Below, piece after piece: positions 46,903 to 57,645 of a stretch of DNA of 64,000 nucleotides (its first letter is position 1; each line of letters opens with the position of its first letter). Source of the stretch: Nematostella vectensis. Lineage: Eukaryota > Cnidaria > Anthozoa > Actiniaria > Edwardsiidae. The position numbers were made by a program, and so were the translations under genes. Below the pieces are notes generated by a model. That model had not been told where the DNA came from. It searched no databases and saw only the letters and a program-made list of their open reading frames with translations. Where the stretch lies: contig NC_064039.1 of the NCBI RefSeq assembly GCF_932526225.1, forward strand, positions 12,418,139 through 12,482,138, written 5' to 3'.

Positions 46903-48514
46903 ATGGCCGCCACGATGATGAACAGAGTTCGACCATCAATGCTCAACTTGCCTTTTCGTTATGGCGTTTGTCTCTCGCACAGGGCGTTTAGCGCTGCTGC
47001 GGAAACGAGTGCCCCAGATCGCAAGACTATCAGAGAGGCGAAGAAAATGAATAGGGAGAAAGGCATGGAGATTCAGTCAGCTTACAAATCGAGAGTGAAC
47101 GATGTGGTCAGTACGTTTCGCGAAGAAAGGATCGAGCAAATGAGACTTCGCCAGGCAGCTGAAGGTGAGCAGCAAAAGCTACTGGAGCGAGAAAAGATCG
47201 CGGAAAAGAGGATTATTGAGGGAGTAGAGGCCGAAAATGCGATGTTGGCTGATTTAAGGTGAGCTTACGAAATTCTAACTGTTGTGGCCTTTTGGGAAAA
47301 GAAAACCCGACGTGTTTAAACTAATTATATCGGCAATTGTTGATAATCGATAACAGAAAGATTGTGATTCCAATATACAATTATCGTTTTTTTTTAATTG
47401 AGATGATTGATTGATATATCAATTCAGGCCCGTATCCAGGATTTTTCTTGGGGGGTGCGAAATTCGAAAAAGTAGACAAATTTTCCGGGGGGGAGGGGAG
47501 TGAGTTCTCTGAGAATATCTGACTACACCTGTCTTTCTACCCCCGGTTTTTAATGCCTTAGCATTATCTCCACGGGACGTTTATTGTCGGATTCGGCTCC
47601 ATACCAGAGTGATCTAGCTTACAGGCCTGCAATAACAGTCAAAATCATAGTGTTGCTATTTCTTATTCTAGCTGATGGCTAGTGAAGAAGGTTCTTTTGC
47701 AGAGTTTGTAGAGTGAACTGAGCTTGTTGTAATCTTGTTGAAATAAATATTATTTTATTAAACTTTTTATTGCTAAATTTTATTTGACTATGTAAAAGCT
47801 GACAAGCATAAATAAAATTGAGCATTGCTAACTATTTTCTTTTAAATATAGACAAGAAAGAATTGAATTAGAAGAATGGAAAAAAACATATCACCAAATG
47901 AAGAAGAAAGCTAAGGCAGCTAAAAGAGAAGAAGAATTGAAGGAGATGAGAATAGAAATGGTCAATAAAGCTATTGTGAGTAAAGGGATTTCAATTTTTT
48001 GCAAATCATATTATATTTTGAGGTACCTTGAATTATGATTGGATGTTAGAAAACAACCCCCAAATATATATCTCCTCATATAGTTTAGAATGTCATAGTT
48101 GCATCACTCAGAAGTTTTTCCATATCTGTTAACTTCAAGTAATGTATGTGGTTAGACATGAGAAAAAAAGTGACCCTGCTATATATAAAACCTCTACATT
48201 AGATTAATATACTACATCAGAATATGATCTCTACCATTCTGATTGAAATCTGGTTATCTGTTTTTACACAGGAGGAAAGTAAAGAGTTTATTACTCCAGA
48301 CAATCTTGATGAAAAGATTGCATATGCTTTGGAGAATGAGACGAATTATAACTTTGCACTGACTCCAGAGGGGAAAAAGCTTCATTCAACCCGACCACCT
48401 GGTAATGCTAACATGGACATGCCAGGACCAGCAGCTTTCGTGCTCTCTCCAAACCGCAAAGACTTGACAGCTGCTGCTGAGAATCTTCTCCAGGAAAATG
48501 ATAGTGAAACATAA
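46903..48514 (+). CDS. Mitochondrial small-ribosomal-subunit protein mS26
   Basis: Exons 46903-47258, 47852-47975 and 48272-48514; phases close to 240 codons plus TAA. I chose the ATG at 46903 (AAGATGGCC) over the upstream non-ATG frame. The first ~30 residues are Arg-rich without acidic residues, a likely mitochondrial targeting peptide. The middle is a long charged helix (EERIEQMRLRQAAEGEQQKL and on). The conserved C-terminal block EESKEFITPDNLDEKIAYAL then NETNYNFALTPEG aligns with human MRPS26. It would act in the mitochondrial 28S subunit. Its last ~90 coding bases are repeated twice downstream by the tandem triplication. Confidence 0.9.
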
Positions 48515-48542
48515 CCTGATTTAAAGTGAGGTTGAAATATTG

Positions 48543-48936
48543 ATTACCATAAATGATTTAATAAACACCCCCTATCTAAAGAACGCCTCCTATCTAATGA
48601 ACGCCTCCCCCCATAAGCTTTCAAGTTTGTATTGAACGCCCCTCTCTAATAAACGCTCCCCTCTATTTAATAACCCCCGCCCCCCCTCCCAGTGTAAATA
48701 TAAATGAAATTAAATTGGATTCTTGCTATATCTGAGCTTGGCATATACAGGGTGATACATGCTCAATGTCAAGAAAGGCTTGCCACACTTGCTTTAATTT
48801 ACTTTATCCTGACTAAGATAAGAACCCCACTGCACTTTGGTTTGTTATAGTTTGCAAAGAACGCCCCTCTCTAATAAACGCTTCAGTTGAAATTTATTAA
48901 ACACCCCGGGCGTTTATTAGATCATTTACGGGAATT
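48543..48936. mobile_element. MITE with CCGTAAATGAT termini, unit 1
   Basis: Left ACCATAAATGATTTAATAAA and right TTTATTAGATCATTTACGGG are inverted. The interior repeats GAACGCCCCTCTCTAATAAA-type modules. It begins 29 bp after the MRPS26 stop and supplies an AATAAA at 48560-48565. Copies are present in units 2 (51336-51738) and 3 (54168-54560). Confidence 0.75.
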
Positions 48937-48954
48937 ACTGTTACTTTAAAATGA

Positions 48955-48960
48955 AATAAA
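48955..48960 (+). terminator. Likely MRPS26 polyadenylation signal
   Basis: AATAAA followed by a GT-rich stretch (GTTATGTGTTTCTTGTTTG). An earlier AATAAA at 48560 lies in the MITE and could be used instead. Confidence 0.4.
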
Positions 48961-49057
48961 GTTATGTGTTTCTTGTTTGATTTCTATTATAGTACATTTC
49001 TAATTTGAAAAAGTTGTGTTTGGTATTTGAAGGCAGTGTGTCAGGTCCGTAGCCAAG

Positions 49058-49249
49058 ATGGTGGTGTCCGGGCAATTAATTCTGGCTGATTATGTGGGGC
49101 AGGTTGAGGAGGATTTGACACTTCTGTTGTTTTTATGGCATTTCGGTGTAGGCGGCGAGGAGCTCACAGAAAAAACGAAAACAGTAAAAGGGCTCCCTAA
49201 AAATATTGCAGATAACGGTATCGAACACAAGAAACATTTGTACAAATAA
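49058..49249 (+). CDS. Unknown short ORF repeated in all three units (copy 1)
   Basis: The frame begins in a good context (CCAAGATGGTGG) and encodes 63 residues starting MVVSGQLILADYVGQVEEDL. It may be an exon of a larger transcript or non-coding; I do not recognise it. Copy 2 (51866) differs mainly at synonymous sites in the shared part, whereas copy 3 (54692) has several replacements. The C-termini differ through an indel near the end. Confidence 0.25.
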   Translation: MVVSGQLILADYVGQVEEDLTLLLFLWHFGVGGEELTEKTKTVKGLPKNIADNGIEHKKHLYK

Positions 49250-49549
49250 ACATCTCACAATTATTTTTTGGTGTTTATAATTAACATTTTTGTAATTAGA
49301 GAAAAAAATGTGTTTAAGAGCATCCTATATAATGGACGCTCTTACATTTAAAATCCTAATACGCATTAAGAATAGCTCACATACTGTACGTTCAGTACGC
49401 TCACATACGTTCAAATTCAGGATCCAGACTATCCATGTCTCGATCGAAAATCGAACCTGTTTCAACAGAGGTGAGAAGACCGATGGGCTGACGCACTAAC
49501 ACATTCGGCCACCTGTGAGCCATAAAAGGGGGGCAGGGTTTGCACAGTT

Positions 49550-49830
49550 CAGGGGGGGTGAATAGGTTCGCGGATCGGCGGATTCAGCCCCGAAATGCTC
49601 ACGGATTACGGATTTTGATGATTATTTCAGCGAATTTGTGCACGGCATTCGGATTTTGACTGCTTTGACGGTTGAATTTCGGATTTTAAATGAATTTCAA
49701 TCGATGCTATTGTTTATCTGTCAAACCATGCGGATCTAAAAATATCTGCGGATCGACGGATTTGCCCCGAAAAGGTTGCGGATCGGGGGATTTACATACC
49801 CCGATTCACCCCCCCCCCCCCCCCCCCCCG
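49550..49830. mobile_element. G/C-flanked MITE-like repeat with GCGGATCGGCGGATT arms, unit 1
   Basis: GGGGGGTGAATAGG, GCGGATCGGCGGATT and CCCCGAAAATG at the left recur inverted at the right, ending in a C homopolymer (about 49807-49829). Equivalent copies lie at about 52355-52660 and 55185-55490. The unit 1 copy has an internal ~40-bp deletion. Confidence 0.6.
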
Positions 49831-49944
49831 TTCAGGTGCAAGTACATCTCTTTTTTTTTTCACCATTTTCTTGACATCTACATCCAGCTCCCTAAAAACT
49901 CACTTGCGGTCAAATTTCTTAGCTGAAGAATCAATCACACAGTT

Positions 49945-50469
49945 TTAATTTCCAATTTTCTTTGTATCCACTTTTTCATGCTGTAACAGCCATTCCTTGG
50001 TTTTTACGCCATTAAGGGAACTGTAAAACCCTATGCCATTTTTGCTGACTACTCTGTGACAAGGCATGATGATTGACAGGGGGTTGGACTTCATCGCCAT
50101 GCCAACAGCGCGTGCTGCCTTGGGATTACCCATGAGTTTAGCAACATCACTATAACTAATGGTTTGACCAGGTTTTATCTGTTCTCCAACAACCTTCCAA
50201 ACTTTACGACAAAACTTCTTGTGTTTGAACTTCGTAGTGTTTAACGCTGGCATCTTGCATTTCGATATCTTGCCCAGATCAGTAAAATAAACTTGCATCC
50301 ATTTAAGACAATCTGCCAAATGCGAGTTTGGACAATCTGAATTAAAGATTAATTGTTTTTCATTCTCTTTTATCATCTTGATACTTGTGATACCTTCCTC
50401 GTCGGCCATTATCTCGTAAATTCCGACTGGAGATTCAAAATAAGCAACATCTACAGGAATACCCGCCAT
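49945..50469 (-). CDS. Methylated-DNA-protein-cysteine methyltransferase, copy 1
   Basis: 174 codons from the ATG at 50469 (GCAAACATGGCGGG context); an in-frame ATG at 50505 would add 12 residues. The protein removes O6-alkyl groups from guanine by irreversible transfer to its own Cys. Visible: the active-site motif MPCHRVV (Cys137), arginine finger in KAARAVG (Arg120), NP at 129-130, TISYSDV (Tyr106), and GFYSSLNG followed by KEWLLQHE. The N-terminal domain is short but normal for the family. Intronless, whereas vertebrate MGMT has several introns. This copy has Asp23 and Val155. Confidence 0.93.
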   Translation of the reverse strand: MAGIPVDVAYFESPVGIYEIMADEEGITSIKMIKENEKQLIFNSDCPNSHLADCLKWMQVYFTDLGKISKCKMPALNTTKFKHKKFCRKVWKVVGEQIKPGQTISYSDVAKLMGNPKAARAVGMAMKSNPLSIIMPCHRVVSKNGIGFYSSLNGVKTKEWLLQHEKVDTKKIGN

Positions 50470-50734
50470 GTTTGCAAAACATGAGCACAACCACAGGAAA
50501 CCCAAAACACATCGCGAACGAAAACATTTTTAAAATCTTTATTTTGCTTTAAATATATACCCCAGGCAACAGAGGCCGATAACCAGAATTTTTGTGGAAA
50601 TCCCTATCTTTGAATTTAGTATCGTCTGAGTATTCTCTAAAATTTCGTTATTTAGCCTAATGTATTAGATATTGGGACTTCTGTGGTTTTGAGAAGCAAA
50701 ATGGCGGCAAATAGCAGAAGAGCGCGCGCGCGCT

Positions 50735-50989
50735 ATGAAACAAAACATTCCTTCTGGTATTTCTATGGATTTTTTTGGTTTTCATTTGCTAGGGATATCC
50801 AAAGAGTTTAAAAGAGTCACATACCCAATGAAACGTTTAATGATAAGGGTCTTTATTTTTATGCGAAGTTGGCTTATTGTTTGTTGTTTGAAATGCGCAG
50901 ATTTAACGGTCGCTGAGTGTGATTTCAAAAAGAGAAAGCCTTTAGGAGTGTTTTCTTTTCATTCTATAAAGGTAGGCTTTTATCTTTAG
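50735..50989 (+). other. Open frame 5' of MGMT, repeated in three units, probably not coding
   Basis: The 84-codon frame is kept in units 1 and 3 (56412-56666). An alternative earlier ATG (AAAATGGCGGC at ~50700) gives a different frame. Unit 2 has a CGCG deletion and a changed T run that alter the N-terminal frame. No domain is recognised. It may be a transcribed leader of the divergent MGMT promoter region. Confidence 0.2.
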
Positions 50990-51205
50990 TTTGACAGAAC
51001 CATAGAAGCCGTCTTGTTGGTTATCGAGGGTTGGTCGCATGTTGTTTGAAAACAACTCGATTTTGATAACCGCCAACAATTTACACGACCTGATCAAGAG
51101 AAGAAAGTCAAAGGGTAGTTGAAAGGGGTGACTTTTCTTCAGAGACTAAAGACACGGCTGATCTATCCTGTAAAATCAAATACTGGGGGTCCAAGGACAT
51201 ACTGA

Positions 51206-51306
51206 CCAGGACCAGCAGCTTTCGTGCTCTCTCCAAATCTCCAAACCGCAAAGACTTGACAGCTGCTGCTGAGAATCTTCTCCAGGAAAATGATAGTGAA
51301 ACATAA
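51206..51306 (+). pseudogene. Truncated MRPS26 exon 3 tail, unit 2
   Basis: It contains the last ~30 codons and the stop of MRPS26, with a 9-bp repeated segment (CAAATCTCC region). It lacks any upstream exon and is a by-product of the tandem duplication. Confidence 0.9.
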
Positions 51307-51865
51307 CCTGATTTAAACTGAGGTTGAAATATTGACTACCATAAATGATTTAATAAACACCCCCTATCTAAAGAACGCCTCCTATCTAATGAACGCCTCC
51401 CCCCCCCCCCCCCCCCCCACATAAGCTTACAAGTTTGTATTGAACGCCCCTCTCTAATAAACGCTCCCCTCTATTTAATAACCCCCCCCCCCCTCCCAGT
51501 GTAAATATAAATGAAATTAAATTGGATTCTTGCTATATCTGAGCTTGCCATATACAGGGTGATACATGCTCAATGTCAAGAAAGGCTTGCCACACTTGCT
51601 TTAATTTACTTTATCCTGACTAAGATAAGAACCCCACTGCACTTTGGTTTGTTATAGTTTGCAAAGAACGCCCCTCACTTATAAACGCTTCAATTGAAAT
51701 TTATTAAACACCCCGGGCGTTTATTAGATCATTTACGGGAATTACTGTTACTGTAAAATGAAATAAAGTTCTGTGTTTCTTGTTTGATTTCTATTATAGT
51801 ACATTTCTAATTTGAAAAAAGTTGTGTTTGGTATTTGAAGGCAGTGTGTCAGGTCCGTAGCCAAG

Positions 51866-52090
51866 ATGGTGGTGTCCGCGCAATTAATTCTGGCTGATTA
51901 TGTGGGGCAGGTTGAGGAGGATTTGACCCTTCTGTTGTTTTTGTGGCATTTTGGTGTAGGCGGCGAGGAGCTCACAGAAAAAACGAAAACAGTAAAAGGG
52001 CTCCCTAAAAATATTGCAGATAACGGTATCGAACACATAAGCAACATGTGTACAAATAAACATCTCACAATTATTTTTTGGTGTTTATAA
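51866..52090 (+). CDS. Unknown short ORF, copy 2
   Basis: 74 residues. It is the same frame as at 49058, with the tail extended to HISNMCTNKHLTIIFWCL by an indel difference. No recognisable domain. Confidence 0.22.
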   Translation: MVVSAQLILADYVGQVEEDLTLLLFLWHFGVGGEELTEKTKTVKGLPKNIADNGIEHISNMCTNKHLTIIFWCL

Positions 52091-52787
52091 TTAACATTTT
52101 TGTAATTAGAGAAAAAAATGTGTTTTAGAGCATCCTATATAATGGACGCTCTTACATTTAAAATCCTAATACGCATTAAGAATAGCTCACATACTGTACG
52201 TTCAGTACGCTCACATACGTTCAAATTCAGGGTCGAGACTATCCATGTCTCGATCAAAAATCGAACCTGTTTCAACAGAGGTGAGAAGGGCTGACGCACT
52301 AACACATTTGGCCACCTGTGAGCCATAAAAGGGGGGCAGGGTCTGCACAGTTCAGGGAGGTGAATAGGTTCGTGGATCGGCGGATTCAGCCCCGAAATGT
52401 TCACGGATTACGGATTTTGATGATTATTTCAGCGGATTTTGGAAATACAGTGGATCACGGATCTGTTGACAATTTGGGCAAGGATTTCGGATTTTGACTG
52501 CTTTGACGGTCGAATTTCGGATTTTAAATGAATTTCAATCGATGCTATTGTTTATCTGTCAAACCATGCGGATCTAAAAATATCTGCGGATCGACGGATT
52601 TGCCCCGAAAATGTTGCGGATCGGCGGATTTACATACCCCTATTCACCCCCCTCACGTTCAGGTGCAAGTACATCTCATTATTTTTTTTCACCATTTTCT
52701 TGACAGTATTTTCTTGACGTCTACATCCAGCTCCCTAAAAACCCACTTGCGGTCAAATTTCTTAGCTGAATAATCAATCACACAGTT

Positions 52788-53312
52788 TTAATTTCCAATT
52801 TTCTTTGTATCCACTTTTTCATGCTGTAACAGCCATTCCTTGGTTTTTATGCCATTAAGGGAACTGTAAAACCCTATGCCATTTTTGCTGACTACTCTGT
52901 GACAAGGCATGATGATTGACAGGGGGTTGGACTTCATCGCCATGCCAACAGCGCGTGCTGCCTTGGGATTACCCATGAGTTTAGCAACATCACTATAACT
53001 AATGGTTTGACCAGGTTTTATCTGTTCTCCAACAACCTTCCAAACTTTACGACAAAACTTCTTGTGTTTGAACTTCGTAGTGTTTAACGCTGGCATCTTG
53101 CATTTCGATATCTTGCCCAGATCAGTAAAATAAACTTGCATCCATTTAAGACAATCTGCCAAATGCGAGTTTGGACAATCTGAATTAAAGATTAATTGTT
53201 TTTCATTCTCTTTTATCATCTTGATACTTGTGATACCTTCCTCTTCGGCCATTATCTCGTAAATTCCGACTGGAGATTCAAAATAAGCAACATCTACAGG
53301 AATACCCGCCAT
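52788..53312 (-). CDS. Methylated-DNA-protein-cysteine methyltransferase, copy 2
   Basis: It is identical to copy 1 over 174 residues except Glu23 (for Asp) and Ile155 (for Val). All catalytic residues, including Cys137, are kept. The start ATG is at 53312. The 5' flank contains the same A/T-rich sequence and (CG)n tract as copy 1, but with a shorter CG run. Confidence 0.92.
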   Translation of the reverse strand: MAGIPVDVAYFESPVGIYEIMAEEEGITSIKMIKENEKQLIFNSDCPNSHLADCLKWMQVYFTDLGKISKCKMPALNTTKFKHKKFCRKVWKVVGEQIKPGQTISYSDVAKLMGNPKAARAVGMAMKSNPLSIIMPCHRVVSKNGIGFYSSLNGIKTKEWLLQHEKVDTKKIGN

Positions 53313-54045
53313 GTTTGCAAAACATGAACACAACCACAGGTAACCCAAAACACATCGCGAACGAAAACATTTTTAAAATCTTTATTTTGCTTTAAATATA
53401 TACCCCAGGCAACAGAGGCCGATAACCAGAATTTTTGTGGAAATCCCTATCTTTTTTTTTAGTATCGTCTGAGTATTCTCTAAAATTTCGTTATTTAGCC
53501 TAATGTATTAGATATTGGGACTTCTGTGGTTTCGAGAAGCAAAATGGCGGCAAACAGCAGAAGAGCGCGCGCTATGAAACAAAACATTCCTTCTGGTATT
53601 TCTATGGTTTTTTTTTGGGTTTCATTTGCTAGGGATATCCAAAGAGTTTAAAAGAGTCACATACCCAATGAAACGTTTAATGATAAGGGTCTTTATTTTT
53701 ATGCGAAGTTGGCTTATTGTTTGTTGTTTGAAATGCGCAGATTTAACGGTCGCTGAGTGTGATTTCAAGAAGAGAAAGCCTTTAGGAGTGTTTTCTTTTC
53801 ATTCTATAAAGGTAGGCTTTTATCTTTAGTTTGACAGAACCATAGAAGCCGTCTTGTTGGTTATCGAGGGTTGGTCGCATGTTGTTTGAAAACAACTCAA
53901 TTTTGATAACCGCCAACAATTTACACGACCTGATCAAGAGAAGAAAGTCAAAGGGTAGTTGAAAGGGGTGACTTTTCTTCAGAGACTAAAAAAACGACTG
54001 ATCTAGCCTGTAAAATCAAATACTGGGGGTCCAAGGACATACTGA

Positions 54046-54138
54046 CCAGGACCAGCAGCTTTCGTGCTCTCTCCAAACCGCAAAGACTTGACAGCTGCTG
54101 CTGAGAATCTTCTCCAGGAAAATGATAGTGAAACATAA
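54046..54138 (+). pseudogene. Truncated MRPS26 exon 3 tail, unit 3
   Basis: The same fragment as in unit 2 without the 9-bp repeat. It ends at the same stop codon. Confidence 0.9.
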
Positions 54139-54691
54139 CCTGATTTAAACTGAGGTTGAAATATTGACTACCATAAATGATTTAATAAACACCCCCTATC
54201 TAAAGAACGCCTCCTATCTAATGAACGCCTCCCCCCCCCCCCTCCACATAAGCTTACAAGTTTGTATTGAACGCCCCTCTCTAATAAACGCTCCCCTCTA
54301 TTTAATACCCCCCCCCCCCTCCCAGTGTAAATATAAATGAAATTAAATTGGATTCTTGCTATATCTGAGCTTGGCATATACAGGGTGATACATGCTCAAT
54401 GTCAAGAAAGGCTTGCCACACTTGCTTTAATTTACTTTATCCTGACTAAGATAAGAACCCCACTGCACTTTGGTTTGTTATAGTTTGCAAAGAACGCCCC
54501 TCTCTTATAAACGCTTCAATTGAAATTTATTAAACACCCCGGGCGTTTATTAGATCATTTACGGGAATTACTGTTACTGTAAAATGAAATAAAGTTCTGT
54601 GTTTCTTGTTTGATTTCTATTATAGTACATTTCTAATTTGAAAAAAGTTGTGTTTGGTATTTGAAGGCAGTGTGTCAGGTCCGTAACCAAG

Positions 54692-54916
54692 ATGGTGGTG
54701 TCCGGGCAATCAATTCTGGCTGATTATGTGGGGCAGGTTGAGGAGGATTTGACACTTCTGTTGTTTTTATGGCATTTCGGTGTAGGCGGCAAGGAGCTCA
54801 TAGAAAAAACGAAAACAGAAAAAGGGCTCCCTAAAAATATTTCAGATAACGGTATCGAACACATAAGCAACATGTGTACAAATAAACATCTCACAATTAT
54901 TTTTTGGTGTTTATAA
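54692..54916 (+). CDS. Unknown short ORF, copy 3
   Basis: 74 residues. It carries replacements relative to copies 1 and 2 (Ser for Leu at 7, Lys for Glu, Ile for Thr, Glu for Val, Ser for Ala), suggesting little constraint in this copy. Confidence 0.2.
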   Translation: MVVSGQSILADYVGQVEEDLTLLLFLWHFGVGGKELIEKTKTEKGLPKNISDNGIEHISNMCTNKHLTIIFWCL

Positions 54917-55621
54917 TTAACATTTTTGTAATTAGAGAAAAAAATGTGTTTTAGAGCATCCTATATAATGGACGCTCTTACATTTAAAATCCTAATACGC
55001 ATTAAGAATAGCTCACATACTGTACGTTCAGTACGCTCACATACGTTCAAATTCAGGGTCGAGACTATCCATGTCTCGATCGGAAATCGAACCTGTTTCA
55101 ACAGAGGTGAGAAGACCCATGGGCTGACGCACTAACACATTCGGCCACCTGTGAGCCATAAAAGGGGGGCAGGGTCTGCACAGTTCAGGGGGGGTGAATA
55201 GGTTCGCGGATCGGCGGATTCAGCCCCGAAATGCTCAAGGATGACGGATTTTGATGATTATTTCAGCGGATTTTGGAGATGCAGCGGATCACGGATCTGT
55301 TGACAATTTGGGCACTGCATTCGGATTTTGACTGCTTTGACGGTTGAATTTCGGATTTTAAATGAATTTCAATCGATGCTATTGTTTATCTGTCAAACCA
55401 TGAGGATCTAAAAATATCTGCGGATCCACAGATTTGCAGCGAAAATGTTGCGGATCGGCGGATTTACATACCCCTATTCACCCCCCTCCCCTTCAGGTGC
55501 AAGTACATCTCATTATTTTTTTTCACCATTTTCTTGACAGTATTTTCTTGACGTCTACATCCAGCTCCCTAAAAACCCACTTGCGGTCAAATTTTTTGGC
55601 TGAAGAATCAATCACACAGTT

Positions 55622-56146
55622 TTAATTTCCAATTTTCTTTGTATCCACTTTTTCATGCTGTAACAGCCATTCCTTGGTTTTTATGCCATTAAGGGAACTG
55701 TAAAACCCTATGCCATTTTTGCTGACTACTCTGTGACAAGGCATGATGATTGACAGGGGGTTGGACTTCATCGCCATGCCAACAGCGCGTGCTGCCTTGG
55801 GATTACCCATGAGTTTAGCAACATCACTATAACTAATGGTTTGACCAGGTTTTATCTGTTCTCCAACAACCTTCCAAACTTTACGACAAAACTTCTTGTG
55901 TTTGAACTTCGTAGTGTTTAACGCTGGCATCTTGCATTTCGATATCTTGCCCAGATCAGTAAAATAAACTTGCATCCATTTAAGACAATCTGCCAAATGC
56001 GAGTTTGGACAATCTGAATTAAAGATTAATTGTTTTTCATTCTCTTTTATCATCTTGATACTTGTGATACCTTCCTCGTCGGCCATTATCTCGTAAATTC
56101 CGACTGGAGATTCAAAATAAGCAACATCTACAGGAATACCCGCCAT
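55622..56146 (-). CDS. Methylated-DNA-protein-cysteine methyltransferase, copy 3
   Basis: Asp23 as in copy 1 and Ile155 as in copy 2; otherwise identical, with the active site intact. The start ATG is at 56146. The En/Spm insertion lies ~590 bp upstream of this start, so part of its 5' flank is displaced. Confidence 0.92.
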   Translation of the reverse strand: MAGIPVDVAYFESPVGIYEIMADEEGITSIKMIKENEKQLIFNSDCPNSHLADCLKWMQVYFTDLGKISKCKMPALNTTKFKHKKFCRKVWKVVGEQIKPGQTISYSDVAKLMGNPKAARAVGMAMKSNPLSIIMPCHRVVSKNGIGFYSSLNGIKTKEWLLQHEKVDTKKIGN

Positions 56147-56759
56147 GTTTGCAAAACATGAGCACAACCACAGGAAACCCAAAACACATCGCGAACGAAA
56201 ACATTTTTAAAATCTTTATTTTGCTTTAAATATATACCCCAGGCAACAGAGGCCGATAACCAGAATTTTTGTGGAAATCCCTATCTTTGAATTTAGTATC
56301 GTCTGAGTATTCTCTAAAATTTCGTTATTTAGCCTAATGTATTAGATATTGGGACTTCTGTGGTTTTGAGAAGCAAAATGGCGGCAAATAGCAGAAGAGC
56401 GCGCGCGCGCTATGAAACAAAACATTCCTTCTGGTATTTCTATGGATTTTTTTGGTTTTCATTTGCTAGGGATATCCAAAGAGTTTAAAAGAGTCACATA
56501 CCCAATGAAACGTTTAATGATAAGGGTCTTTATTTTTATGCGAAGTTGGCTTATTGTTTGTTGTTTGAAATGCGCAGATTTAACGGTCGCTGAGTGTGAT
56601 TTCAAAAAGAGAAAGCCTTTAGGAGTGTTTTCTTTTCATTCTATAAAGGTAGGCTTTTATCTTTAGTTTGACAGAACCATAGAAGCCGTCTTGTTGGTTA
56701 TCGAGGGTTGGTCGCATGTTGTTTGAAAACAACTCAATTCACAGGAAAAAATTCCGATT

Positions 56760-57150
56760 TTCCAATTTGGGAAAAAATGGGGAATATTTTGGGATTTCTA
56801 TGGGTTTCTTATGGGATTTCCCAAAATTGGAAAAATGCTACCAAAACCAATATTGGGAAAATAAAATCCCAAAGACATCCCAAAATTGGTTTATTTTGTG
56901 GACAAGATTTTCCCATTGTTGGGATTTTATTGGGACCATCAAATCCCAAAAGTGGTTTATTTTGTAGACAACATTTTCCCATTGTTGGGATTTTATTGGG
57001 ACCATAAGATCCCAAAATTGGTTCATTTTGTGGACAACATTTTCCCATTGTTGGGATTTTATTGGGACCATCAAATCCCGAATTTTTGGACAACATTATC
57101 CCATTTTTGGAAATTTATTGGGACCATTGAACCCCCAAATGGCTTATTTT
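56760..57150. repeat. Left subterminal repeats of the En/Spm element
   Basis: About four units of ~66 bp, each with CCCAAAATTGGTTTATTTTG, TGGACAACATTTTCCCATTG and TTGGGATTTTATTGGGACCA. The recurrent CCCAA/TTGGG boxes also occur in the right array. Plus- and minus-strand frames here are repeat artefacts. Confidence 0.9.
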
Positions 57151-57364
57151 GTTGACAGCAATACTGTATAAATTAAAATAAAAAATGAATGCAAAACAAA
57201 AGAACAATGTTAACATACTAGGAAAATTTAATAGAATTCAAACATCCCTTTTTGTAGAAACAACATAGTTTTAATGTAGAGTGCAAATAATTAAAGGTAA
57301 GTAACCTTTACAATAGTTTCTAACATGACAGCTTCAAGTACAGTAAAATGCTGTAAAATAAGTA

Positions 57365-57645
57365 AAATATTTAACACATTTGCCTGCAATTATCTTGTTG
57401 GCCAGCACTTCACACACTTGTGTGTGGGAGTAAGGTTCAATATGGTAGTGTTCTTGGGCAACTATCTACTAAATGCCAGGGAAAACTTTACCATACAGGT
57501 ACTATGAGCTCAAAGTTTGATCTTTTTGTTAACAGTTTTTGTTTGGCTTTACCAAATATTCAACACATTTGCCTGCAATTATCTTGTTGGCCATGCAGCA
57601 CCCACACACTTGTGTGTGAGTAAGGTTCAATAGTGTTCTTGGACC
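57365..57645. repeat. Direct duplication of ~95 bp 3' of the accessory gene
   Basis: ACACATTTGCCTGCAATTAT then CTTGTTGGCCA, CACACACTTGTGTGTG and AGTAAGGTTCAATA occur at 57375-57455 and 57560-57635. They lie just downstream (minus strand) of the accessory gene stop. Confidence 0.8.

Larger units (their letters stand above)
48422..51205. repeat. Tandem unit 1 of the MRPS26-tail/MGMT triplication
   Basis: The unit starts inside the last MRPS26 exon at CCAGGACCAGCAGC and runs through two MITEs, a short plus-strand ORF, MGMT (-) and its 5' flank. Units 2 (51206) and 3 (54046) start with the same bases. Offsets are 2,784 and 2,840 bp. Unit 1 lacks ~40 bp near 49635 present in the others. Sequence identity is very high throughout. 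Confidence 0.95.
51206..54045. repeat. Tandem unit 2
   Basis: This is the second copy, with all the same components. It differs by a 9-bp local duplication in the MRPS26 tail and by homopolymer lengths. A CGCG deletion near 53565 breaks the open frame upstream of MGMT seen in the other units. Confidence 0.95.

Noticed and set aside
56708-57155. Overlapping frames in the left end of the En/Spm element
   Set aside because: They translate the ~66-bp subterminal repeats. No start context or domain.
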